Of a stretch of DNA of 64,000 bases, positions 45,953 through 53,778 are shown piece after piece. Where the stretch lies: positions 1 through 64,000 of IMG/VR virus record IMGVR_UViG_3300035438_001058, one strand, 5' to 3'. Source of the DNA: a virus. Position numbers and translations under genes: made by a program. How positions within the stretch are numbered: position 1 is the first letter of the stretch; the number at the start of each line of letters is the position of its first letter. Below the pieces are notes generated by a model that made no database searches, was not told the DNA's origin, and saw nothing but the letters and a program-made list of their open reading frames with translations.

Positions 45953-46318
45953 ATGATAAAGATTACAACTGATTCCAAACTAGTTTTCTTCCAAAAGATT
46001 CTGGCTGTTATATCTGCTCTGTCTCCAGAGGACAAGCAGCTATCTTCTTCGGAGTTAGATACTCTATCAAGGTTTCTAGCTCTTCCCCGTCAGTATGATT
46101 ACTTTCCATTTACGGCTAAAGCTAGGAAAGAGATATATAGGCAGTACACTCCTAATATGTCAGTGCAGATTGTTTCTGCTAGAGTTACTTCTCTGATATT
46201 AAAAGGTTACCTTATAAGGGATGAAGATAATTTTGTAGATTTCTCCCCACAGATAAAGAAACTAAGGACACTAAATTCATTCGATGTTAAAATACAAGAT
46301 TCACCCACTAATAGCTAA
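45953..46318 (+). CDS. Unknown protein, 121 aa
   Basis: A helical protein with RQYDYFPFTAKARKEIYRQYTPNMSVQIVSARVTSLILKGYLIRDED, which looks like a DNA-binding winged-helix-type arrangement common in small early structural-operon proteins. That role is a guess. The next gene starts 35 bases before its stop. Confidence 0.55.
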   Translation: MIKITTDSKLVFFQKILAVISALSPEDKQLSSSELDTLSRFLALPRQYDYFPFTAKARKEIYRQYTPNMSVQIVSARVTSLILKGYLIRDEDNFVDFSPQIKKLRTLNSFDVKIQDSPTNS

Positions 46319-46622
46319 GACAGCTGAAGACCTTAATATGCCTTTAGAGGTGGTAAGTTCAGTGGTATTACATGAGTTTGAAACCATAAAGAATAATATT
46401 GTTAATCCCATCTATCTAGGTTATAGGTTAGAGGATCTAGGTAAATTCTTCTTTAAAAGAAATCAGTATTATTCTGCGGCCTTTAGGTTGTTAATTAGGT
46501 ATAGGAAAGGTACAGTTAATAAGGAATTGCTTCAGAAGTTTATTCAGATGAGGCATTTAGTTAATAAATATTATTTTTTACAAAAGTATAAACGCCGATT
46601 TGGAAGTTGGCACTGGAAATAA
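46284..46622 (+). CDS. HU/IHF-like DNA-binding protein (tentative)
   Basis: 112 residues. HPLIAKTAEDLNMPLEVVSSVVLHEFETIKNNIV...YRLEDLGKF resembles the N-terminal helix pair and the L-x-x-L-G-x-F strand of the HU/IHF fold; IHF-like proteins occur at this place in crAss-like genomes. The DNA-binding arm is not obvious, and the C-terminus is basic (KYKRRFGSWHWK). Confidence 0.45.
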   Translation: MLKYKIHPLIAKTAEDLNMPLEVVSSVVLHEFETIKNNIVNPIYLGYRLEDLGKFFFKRNQYYSAAFRLLIRYRKGTVNKELLQKFIQMRHLVNKYYFLQKYKRRFGSWHWK

Positions 46623-46623
46623 A

Positions 46624-46956
46624 ATGAACAGGAAAATGACAAATAACGCTAATTCTCAGCACGCTCAACAAGCAGCTATGAATCACCAAATGCACACACA
46701 CTCTATTACCGTACTTACTGAGTTGTACAAGAATACGCCAATTGAATCTAATTTAAGGCCAGCACTTGAGGAGGCATTACTAGGATTGCTAGAGCCATTC
46801 TTACCTAGGTTAGCTGCTCCACCAACATTTCAATCAACACTTGAACCAACATTTCAATCAAAAAGTATTCAATCAGAAGGTATTCAATCAGAAGGTGTTG
46901 TCTTAGACACCTATAATCCAGATTACACTTATACAGAATCTAAAATTATTCAGTAA
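46624..46956 (+). CDS. Unknown protein with short repeats, 110 aa
   Basis: The start MNRKMTNNANSQH (ATG 46624, two bases after the preceding stop) is preferred over an in-frame ATG at 46600. A His/Gln/Asn-rich N-terminus, a helix, and a tail with repeats (PTFQS twice, IQSEG twice). The DNA shows short direct repeats (ACATTTCAATCA). Its stop overlaps the GroES-like start by one base. Confidence 0.5.
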   Translation: MNRKMTNNANSQHAQQAAMNHQMHTHSITVLTELYKNTPIESNLRPALEEALLGLLEPFLPRLAAPPTFQSTLEPTFQSKSIQSEGIQSEGVVLDTYNPDYTYTESKIIQ

Positions 46957-47321
46957 TGGTTTTAACTCAAGATAAAGTACTTATTCAGTTGGATGAACAT
47001 CCAGATCACACTGTGACAGAATCTAATATTTATATCCCACAGTTTATAAATGCTGAGTCAGATGGTGGGCGCCCAATGTCTATTCCTTCTAATCAGAAGT
47101 ATCTAGCTTCAGGTGTTGTGGTTGATTTATCAGATGCGGCTAAAAAGAAGATGGAAGATAACAACACTCCTATTAAGAAAGGAGATAAAGTTTTCGTATC
47201 TACATCGGTAGTTAACCAAGGTTATCATTTTCAACTTAAGAGAGATTCTATAGTTTATGATTTTGATGGTCTAGTACTAATTCCAACTATATTAATAGAG
47301 GCAATATTAAATGAAAAATAA
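46956..47321 (+). CDS. GroES-like co-chaperonin
   Basis: 121 residues. The order LTQDKVLIQLDE...IYIPQF, ASGVVVDLSD, IKKGDKVFVST and VYDFDGLVLIPTILIEAI matches the GroES beta barrel (P-L-x-D-R-V; GxVVAVG; xVKVGDxVLF; DGxxYLxxxESDILAI). It would cap the phage GroEL encoded 3 kb downstream. The mobile loop region is divergent (SNIYIPQFINAESDGGRP). Confidence 0.65.
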   Translation: MVLTQDKVLIQLDEHPDHTVTESNIYIPQFINAESDGGRPMSIPSNQKYLASGVVVDLSDAAKKKMEDNNTPIKKGDKVFVSTSVVNQGYHFQLKRDSIVYDFDGLVLIPTILIEAILNEK

Positions 47322-47694
47322 ACAAAAACCTAATACTCCAAAATCAGAAGTATTAAAAACAATAGAAACCCCAATGGTAGAACAACATATTTTCGATAGT
47401 CTTAATAGCGAGCACTCAAAATTTAAGGAAGAAATATCTATTATTACGAGTGAGCTTGAGGCTGTTAAGAAAGAGAGAGAAGCCTTTCAAAATATAGCTA
47501 ATACAGCGGCTTCTAAGTTGGTAAGTATTGAATCTGCTGTTACTCCTTTTCTTAATAGAAAGTTCAATGTTGTAACAGCTATATATCATTTAAAGGATGT
47601 GGTCGAACTTATTAAACAGATTGTAGAAGCTGTTAAAGAATTCCGTGCTCAGTTTATGGCACCTAACGTTAAACCTGATGATTCTACTAAATAA
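47311..47694 (+). CDS. Coiled-coil protein, 127 aa
   Basis: Heptads from residue ~30 to 75 (HSKFKEEISIITSELEAVKKEREAF) indicate a coiled coil; the C-terminal half is helical. It overlaps the GroES-like gene by 11 bases and its end overlaps the next start by 17 bases. Function unknown; possibly a structural or scaffolding helper. Confidence 0.55.
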   Translation: MKNKQKPNTPKSEVLKTIETPMVEQHIFDSLNSEHSKFKEEISIITSELEAVKKEREAFQNIANTAASKLVSIESAVTPFLNRKFNVVTAIYHLKDVVELIKQIVEAVKEFRAQFMAPNVKPDDSTK

Positions 47695-48172
47695 TTTTGA
47701 TCCTTTTCAAGATTTTTTTAATAGCAATCCACAATTAAAGATCTTATTTAAAGATTATTTAAAAGTTCCTTCTTCCCATATGTGAGGTCTATTTCTATAT
47801 TCTCATCCAGACTCAAAGTTTTTTAATGAGTCTCCAGAAGATAGAAAAGACCTCATATTTAAGGATTATCTTAAGAAAGATAAGACATTTGATTGGGATA
47901 AATATGAGGAGCTATTAAAGAAGATTGAAGTCTCTGTTTTAACTAAAGCTCAAAGAGCCCTTATGAGATGGGAACAGACGTTACATGAACGGGATGATTT
48001 CATAGCTTCTATTCCTTATACTCTCGAGACTTTTGAGGCTAAGGATAAGATGATGGCGATTACCCCAAAGCTTTGAGATCAATATGAAGCTGTATTAGAT
48101 AGGTTGAATAAAGATCAAGGATCTACAATGGGGGACATAGAAGAGTCTCTATCAGAAAAAGGTATTATATAA
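47678..48172 (+). CDS. Unknown protein, 164 aa, two TGA(Trp)
   Basis: From ATG 47678 (inside the end of the previous gene) to TAA 48172, reading TGA at 47783-47785 (SSHM-W-GLFLYSHPDSKF) and 48074-48076 (TPKL-W-DQYEA) as Trp. A standard-code annotation would miss it altogether. Helical, with an acidic C-terminus. It belongs to the set of small genes upstream of the terminase. No family is recognised. Confidence 0.75.
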
Positions 48173-48182
48173 TAAGAAGATT

Positions 48183-48464
48183 ATGCATACAGTAAAAAAC
48201 TTAGACAATTTAGATGTTCAGTCAGACGTTAAAATGAGTCGTCTTCAAGCTAACGAACAGATAATTAATCTTATCACTGATTATATGAGAACTTATACGG
48301 ACCAAAGGTTTGGGCAGATACTATATAATTTAGGTGTAGCTACACATTCCGTGTATCATACAATGCCGCAAGAAGGTGAAAGAGCTCAAGTTGGTTACAG
48401 AGATATATTCTTTGAAGAATCTGCTGAGACATTAAAGAAATTAACAATAAAAGATGGGGATTAA
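48183..48464 (+). CDS. Unknown protein, 93 aa
   Basis: A small helical protein (LQANEQIINLITDYMRTYTDQRFGQILYNLGV) ending in an acidic tail. It lies 10 bases after the TGA-containing gene and 13 bases before the tmRNA. The pattern is typical of small conserved phage proteins that are not assigned. Confidence 0.6.
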   Translation: MHTVKNLDNLDVQSDVKMSRLQANEQIINLITDYMRTYTDQRFGQILYNLGVATHSVYHTMPQEGERAQVGYRDIFFEESAETLKKLTIKDGD

Positions 48465-48477
48465 TTTCCCCTACATT

Positions 48478-48757
48478 GGGGGTGCCAGGTATTGATTGCA
48501 CTCATAGGTTTGGTATTACTAGCAAGCAGTCTAAAGACTATAAATTTAAATAATCGACAATAATACTAATGACTTTGGTATCGGACTTCCGTCCTTTTCC
48601 ACAGAAGCAGTTGCTCCTTCTGTTACTCAAGAGCAGCCAGTTTACCAGTACGCATAAGTTTACCACACTAATAGACTATAATATAGGTGTACAGAAGCTT
48701 GTAATTCTAGAATATTAAACGAGTCGTAAGACAGCGGTTCGAATCCGCTCACCTCCA
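48478..48757 (+). ncRNA. ssrA: tmRNA (ssrA) with 33-residue tag
   Basis: The tRNA-like ends are GGGGGTG (48478-48484) paired with CACCTCC (48750-48756) and discriminator A; the T arm is AGCGG-TTCGAAT-CCGCT. A long interrupted helix joins the halves: 5' ACTC, GTTT, GGTATT, CTAG, CAAGC pair in order with 3' GAGT, AAAC, AATATT, CTAG, GCTTG. There is no normal D stem. The tag frame runs from GAC 48556 to TAA 48657, beginning DNNTND and ending PVYQYA, preceded by AATAATC as in the AATAGTC before the Escherichia coli resume codon. tmRNA rescues stalled ribosomes with SmpB and tags the protein for degradation. Confidence 0.85.
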
Positions 48758-48772
48758 CTAAAATTAATTATT

Positions 48773-49042
48773 ATGTTTATTTATGTTTATGGATTTCAAA
48801 ATTTAGACGGGAAGTCTAGTACAATAATCCCGTTAGCTATCCTCTCTAGCTCTATAACTGCTTTTAAAGAGTTTGTAGACGATAATACGCCAGAAAGAAA
48901 ATCTTTAATTGAGACAGATACAGGTATGTATTTTACCACGTCTTCTTTTGAAGAGTTAAAAGAAATGATTGATCCGGACACTGATTGGACAAGAGACGCC
49001 CCTGTTCCAGTAGAGCCTCTGCCTTTGAATATGGGACAATAA
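48773..49042 (+). CDS. Unknown protein, 89 aa
   Basis: A small acidic alpha/beta protein (FIYVYGFQNLDGKSSTIIPL...FTTSSFEELKEMIDPD) placed between the tmRNA and the suppressor tRNA. It ends PLPLNMGQ. No family is recognised. Confidence 0.55.
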   Translation: MFIYVYGFQNLDGKSSTIIPLAILSSSITAFKEFVDDNTPERKSLIETDTGMYFTTSSFEELKEMIDPDTDWTRDAPVPVEPLPLNMGQ

Positions 49043-49099
49043 ATCGCTAACAGTCGTTAGGTCTCGCCCTCCATGTCGTAAGATGTGAGGGGGCAATTC

Positions 49100-49171
49100 G
49101 GGGATATGGGGTAATCGGTAACCGGGAAGTCTTCAAAACTTTAGTTGTCTGTTCGAGTCAGACTGTCCTCG
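49100..49171 (+). tRNA. tRNA-Trp(UCA), opal (UGA) decoding
   Basis: Acceptor GGGGATA/TGTCCTC with two G-U pairs; D loop AATCGGTA with A14 and GG; anticodon arm GAAGT-CTTCAAA-ACTTT with anticodon TCA at 49133-49135; T arm GTCTG-TTCGAGT-CAGAC; discriminator G, as in bacterial tRNA-Trp. The tRNA has no encoded CCA. It would read UGA, and UGG by wobble, as Trp, which matches the use of TGA in the flanking genes. Confidence 0.9.
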
Positions 49172-49188
49172 CCCACAAAATTTTTATT

Positions 49189-49554
49189 ATGGAAACTAAA
49201 TCACTTACGTCAATATTGACACTTTTTTTTCAACTGTCTAATGATCTTCATTGGCACCATTTAAATACCAAATCTTTTGCTGAACACAAAGCTTTGGAGT
49301 TTGCGTATGAAAAGATATTAGGTTATAAGGATACAATTGCTGAACAACTTATTCCGTTCGAAGGTAAACTTACGACTATGAAGTTATTATCTATACCTTC
49401 CTCTAAATGCGCAGAACTTCCTACTGATATTGTTATAGCTGCAGAAGCGCTCTGTGAGTTAGCTGAAGCTAAAGGCTACGATAATATAGAGAATTTATCG
49501 GAAGAGATTATAGGGGTTGCAGCCAAACTTAAATATTTATTAAACTTAGTATAA
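49189..49554 (+). CDS. DUF5856/Dps-like helical protein, 121 aa
   Basis: QLSNDLHWHHLNTKSFAEHKALEFAYEKI resembles the first helix pair of Dps/ferritin-like proteins (LHWxxxxxxFxxxHxxxExxY) and the phage family DUF5856. The usual ferroxidase ligands are only partly present, so iron storage is doubtful. It begins 17 bases after the tRNA. Confidence 0.5.
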   Translation: METKSLTSILTLFFQLSNDLHWHHLNTKSFAEHKALEFAYEKILGYKDTIAEQLIPFEGKLTTMKLLSIPSSKCAELPTDIVIAAEALCELAEAKGYDNIENLSEEIIGVAAKLKYLLNLV

Positions 49555-49555
49555 T

Positions 49556-49696
49556 ATGAAAAATAAATTTTTTACTATAGAAGAACTAATTGCTTTTGGT
49601 AACTATCTCTTGTCTGATAAAAGGGCTGAATTAGTTGATCCTAAAGTACAGAACATGGTACATGATTCTGATCTATTTAATTACTTCATTGACTAA
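49556..49696 (+). CDS. Small protein, 46 aa
   Basis: MKNKFFTIEELIAFGNYLLSD... from ATG 49556 to TAA 49696, a clean small frame between two genes with matching spacing. Acidic and helical; function unknown. Confidence 0.5.
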   Translation: MKNKFFTIEELIAFGNYLLSDKRAELVDPKVQNMVHDSDLFNYFID

Positions 49697-49698
49697 TA

Positions 49699-49944
49699 AT
49701 GACTATAAAGGTTAATATTTCTTTCGAACTTTGGCCATATCAACAGTCTTACTCAGTAGAAATACCAGAAGATAAGTTTAAGGAAATGGATAAGTATGTG
49801 GATTCTATAACATCTAATTTAAAGATGTCATTATTATCCCATGTACGTGTCCATCACCCTAATTTATGGTATAAATATTCTCCTTTAGAAGATCAAATAC
49901 TGGCAACTTTAAAAATAGAAAATCACACACACAAAATTAAATAA
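49699..49944 (+). CDS. Unknown protein, 81 aa
   Basis: Beta strand then helix (MTIKVNISFELWPYQQSYSVEIPEDKFKEMDKY). The stop overlaps the GroEL start by one base (TAATG), so they are co-translated. No family is recognised. Confidence 0.55.
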   Translation: MTIKVNISFELWPYQQSYSVEIPEDKFKEMDKYVDSITSNLKMSLLSHVRVHHPNLWYKYSPLEDQILATLKIENHTHKIK

Positions 49945-51545
49945 TGACAAAGAATATTCATTTAGAAAAAGAAACACGAGATAAAATGCTGGAAGGTGTT
50001 TTAACTTTGGCACACGCAGTAGGATCTACACTAGGACCAATGGGGTCAAACGTAGTAATTGAGACTCCTTACGGAGCTACCACAGTTACTAAGGATGGAG
50101 TCACTGTAGCTAAACATATTGATTTAGATGATGCTGTGCAAAATTTAGGAGCGCAGATATTAAAACAAGCTGCTTCAAGAACAGCTACTCTTGCTGGCGA
50201 TGGTACAACAACTGCTACTGTAATAGCTGCGTCTTTAGTACAGTCTGCGCATAAATTAATTACTGCGGGTGTGAAGCCTATTGATATTAAAAGAAGGTTA
50301 GAAATTCTCTTATTAGAAGCTCTGAATAAGATTCGGATTCAAGCTAAGAGTGTTGACCTTAATAGGATTAAAGAGATCGCCACTATCTCAGCAAATAATG
50401 ATGAGGAAATGGGGGCTTTAATTCAAGACGCTTACAACCATGTTGGCCCCAATGGAATGATCACTTTAGAGGAATCTAAGACAGGTCTAACTCATTTGGT
50501 TATGGAAGAAGGAGTTTCTATTGACAAAGGATTTGTATCTCCTTATTTTATCACTGATTCTGCAAAAGGAGAATGTATTCTAGAGAATCCATTTATCTTT
50601 ATTACTGATTCTAAAGTTAGATATACTCAAGATATAGTACCTATATTGGAAATTGCTGCTTCTAAATCAAGGCCCCTTCTTATTATAGGAGACGAAGTAG
50701 ATGCTCAAGCTCTTCAGTTGCTCGTACTAAATAAGATGCGCGGGACAATACAAGTATGTGCTATAAATGCCCCTTCTTTTGGGGATAACAGAACAGCGAT
50801 ATTAGAAGATATTGCTGCCCTAACATCTACTACTATTATAACCGCTAAAGCTGGCACTAGGTTAGAGGATACTCCAGAAAGAGCATTAGGAAATGCTCAA
50901 AAAGTTATCATATCAAAGTCGAAGACTATATTAGTAGGACCTAAGAATAACTTAGAGGCTATTGAGTCTAGAGCTGAAGAAATTCGTAACTCTATGGAAT
51001 TGGAGCAAGATCTTTATTTAAAGAATAGACTTCAAAAAAGATTGGCTGATCTTACTGCTAAAGTAGCTGTGCTTCATGTTGGGGGAGCTACTGAAACTGA
51101 ATTAAAAGAACGCAAAGATCGTGTAGATGATGCTCTAAGGGCTACTGCTTGTGCCATACAAAAAGGTTACCTTATTGGCGGCGGTGTAGCTCTAGCTCGT
51201 GTGTCTTCTTTCATAGAGATAAAAGATGCTTTAATAGATCCTATTTTTATAAACGCACTAACATCCCCTCTAAAATTAATAGCTTCAAATGCAGGGCAAA
51301 CAGGAGAAGTAGTTTTAGCTAAAGTTTTATCTTCAGAAGATCTTGATATTGGTTTTAACGCTCGCACGCTCAAGTATTCTAATTTATTAGAGGATGGTGT
51401 AATAGATCCCGCGTTAGTAGTTGAGCAAGCACTCTCAAACGCAGTATCAGCGGCTTCTATGATATTACTTTCTGCTACGGCAATCACAAATAAAGATAGA
51501 AAACCTCCTTTTAATCCAGGTAATATGGAAGATTATGCTGCATAA
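49944..51545 (+). CDS. groEL: Chaperonin GroEL (phage-encoded)
   Basis: 533 residues, close to normal length. Visible motifs: STLGPMGSNVVI near the N-terminus, the ATP motif AGDGTTTATV (~residues 80-89), and VDDALRATACAIQKGYLIGGGVALAR with the catalytic Asp and GGG. The C-terminus (NPGNMEDYAA) lacks the GGM repeats of bacterial GroEL. It folds phage proteins, with the GroES-like protein as probable partner. It ends in TAA, eleven bases inside the terminase. Confidence 0.93.
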   Translation: MTKNIHLEKETRDKMLEGVLTLAHAVGSTLGPMGSNVVIETPYGATTVTKDGVTVAKHIDLDDAVQNLGAQILKQAASRTATLAGDGTTTATVIAASLVQSAHKLITAGVKPIDIKRRLEILLLEALNKIRIQAKSVDLNRIKEIATISANNDEEMGALIQDAYNHVGPNGMITLEESKTGLTHLVMEEGVSIDKGFVSPYFITDSAKGECILENPFIFITDSKVRYTQDIVPILEIAASKSRPLLIIGDEVDAQALQLLVLNKMRGTIQVCAINAPSFGDNRTAILEDIAALTSTTIITAKAGTRLEDTPERALGNAQKVIISKSKTILVGPKNNLEAIESRAEEIRNSMELEQDLYLKNRLQKRLADLTAKVAVLHVGGATETELKERKDRVDDALRATACAIQKGYLIGGGVALARVSSFIEIKDALIDPIFINALTSPLKLIASNAGQTGEVVLAKVLSSEDLDIGFNARTLKYSNLLEDGVIDPALVVEQALSNAVSAASMILLSATAITNKDRKPPFNPGNMEDYAA

Positions 51546-53778
51546 TGCACAAAATTTCTTAGTCAAAGATGTGGAAATTCTCCATCCTTTGTCTCAAGAT
51601 TATCGTTCTTATTGAAGAGAACACAAAAGAAGATGTATTGAAGGTTATTGGGTGGGTGGCATTTGGATGCCGCCTGCCCTTTACTATTATGTAAACTTTC
51701 ATACTATAAAACTTAATAAAAGTATTCACACTAATACTAAGTCGTACGGTAGACCTTTGTTACGGGATATTGAGTGGGAATTTTTCTATAATTATTCTGA
51801 AGCGAGAGGTTTCTCAGGTTTTAAGAACGATGATAAGTATTCTTGTCATAGAATACTTTTGAATACTGAAGCTACAGACGATTACTTAATTAAATATTAC
51901 CCAGAGACTGTAAATTCTAAGGGGGAAAGAAAGACTTACGTGCCAGCTAGGACGTATATGCGTCAAGTACATCCTTTTGAATCTTCTCCTTTGTTTCAGA
52001 ACGAGATTAGGAATTTTATGATGTTAGGATCTCGTGGATTTGGTAAATCTTTCTCTGTATCAGGACTCATAGCTCATAATTTCTTATTTGATGGAGCTAC
52101 TGAATACAGCGAGGAAAAGATAATGAATCCGGACGCTGCTGAGATATTAGTAGGGGCGGCCAAATCTGATAGATCCGCAGATATTCTTAAAAAAGTGAAG
52201 GATGCATTTGATTTTTTACCCGGAAAACAGATGGTTAATAATAGGACACATCCATCACCATTCTCTAAACGATTTAGCGGATCTTGAGCAGTTAATTCCA
52301 CTATTGCAGCAGAATATAAACGTAAAACAGAAGGTCAATGAACCACAGTAGGTTCCAGATCTAATATAAAGCACAGATCTTTCAACTCAGATGCTTTTGC
52401 AGCTCAAGGAACCAGGCCCATTTTACTAGTTTTGGAGGAAATAGGTATGTTTCCTAATTTAAAGGAAGTACACGCTAACACAGTGGATAACTTAACTGAC
52501 GGTTACCGTAAGACTGGTATGGCTATGATGTTAGGAACAGGTGGTGACATGGAACAAGGTACTTTAGATGCTTCTGAAATGTTTTACGAGCCTGATAAAT
52601 ATGATATATTGTCTTTTTCTAATGACTGAGAGAGTTCTGGTAACATAGGATACTTTGTTCCAGCGTATTTAGCGCTCAATCAATTTAAAGATGCGCAAGG
52701 AAATACCGACATAGCGGCTGCTAAGAAGGAGATTGATTCTGTTAGGCGCAAGAAACGTGGAAACTCAGGATCTTCAGATGCGTTGAATAAGGAAATGCAG
52801 TATAGACCTATTGTTCCATCTGAAATGTTCTTAACTAAGACAGCTAACATCTTTCCTGCCGCTGAAATTAGGAGAAGGCTTTCAGAAGTGCAGTCATTTG
52901 ATCTGTATAACCAGTCAGAGAAGAAAGTTAATCTATATTTCGACCCAAAATCTCAGTTTAATGGTGTATCTTACAATATAAATGACTCTTTAAACGCCAT
53001 TAGCTCGTTCCCGTACAAGGGAGATGATAGAGAAGGGGCTGTTGTTTTATACGAATTACCTAAGTTTATAGAAGACAAGGTCCCGTCAGATGCCTATATT
53101 ATAGGATGTGACCCATTTAGAGATGATACGAATACAGGAGAATCTTTGGCAGCTATATATGTTATGAAAACCTCTAAATACATATCTAGTATAGGGTATG
53201 ATGAGATAGTAGCCTCGTATATTGGTAGACCATACTTCGGTAAAAATGAGGTAAACGAAACTCTATATAAATTGTCCTTATTTTATGGGGGTGCTAAGAT
53301 TTATTTTGAGAATGCAGTAGGAAATGTAAAAGATTACTTTGAGAAAATCAGAAGACTAGACTTATTAGCTAGGCAACCAGTCACAGTTTTTAATAAGAAA
53401 GCTTCTTATGATTCATCCCCGCAAGTTATTTATGGGTACCCAATGTCTAATGATAAAGTAAAATGAGAAGCGATACAATACTTACGCTCTTGGTTATTGC
53501 AAGAACGTGAAGAAAATAAAAGAAATCTGGATTTAATTATAGATCCAGGCCTACTTCAAGAGTTATTGGCCTTTAATATGAGTATAAATACTGATAGAGT
53601 AATGTCTTTAGTAGGTTGTATAATAGGATTAGAAGAAATAAACAATATCTCGAAAAGAAAGCAAGAGTTTTTGTCTGAAGATAGCGCACTTCAGAAGGAC
53701 ATTAATAGGTTAATTATAAATAATAAACGTTTATTTCAAGATGTTAAATTTCCCAAAGCAACGTCTCTCCTATTCTAA
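51535..53778 (+). CDS. terL: Terminase large subunit, five TGA(Trp)
   Basis: 747 residues from ATG 51535 with TGA as Trp at 51613, 52285, 52339, 52627 and 53464; a standard-code annotation breaks it into five or more pieces. The N-terminus (RSY-W-REHKRRCIEGYW) is typical of crAss-like TerL, where this Trp is a fixed residue. Walker A is LGSRGFGKSFS, Walker B LLVLEEIGMF, and the nuclease has IIGCDPFRDD. It packages genomic DNA into the procapsid. It is the best single proof that TGA is Trp in this part. Confidence 0.95.

Noticed and set aside
48683-48757. Ordinary tRNA ending at 48757
   Set aside because: The local 5' side (ATAGGTG) gives only five acceptor pairs and no anticodon arm; the true partner GGGGGTG is 270 bases upstream, giving a tmRNA.
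48478-49171. Mollicutes host, suggested by TGA=Trp and the Mollicutes-like tmRNA tag
   Set aside because: The promoters are of Bacteroidota type and a T9SS sorting domain is encoded; Mollicutes have neither.
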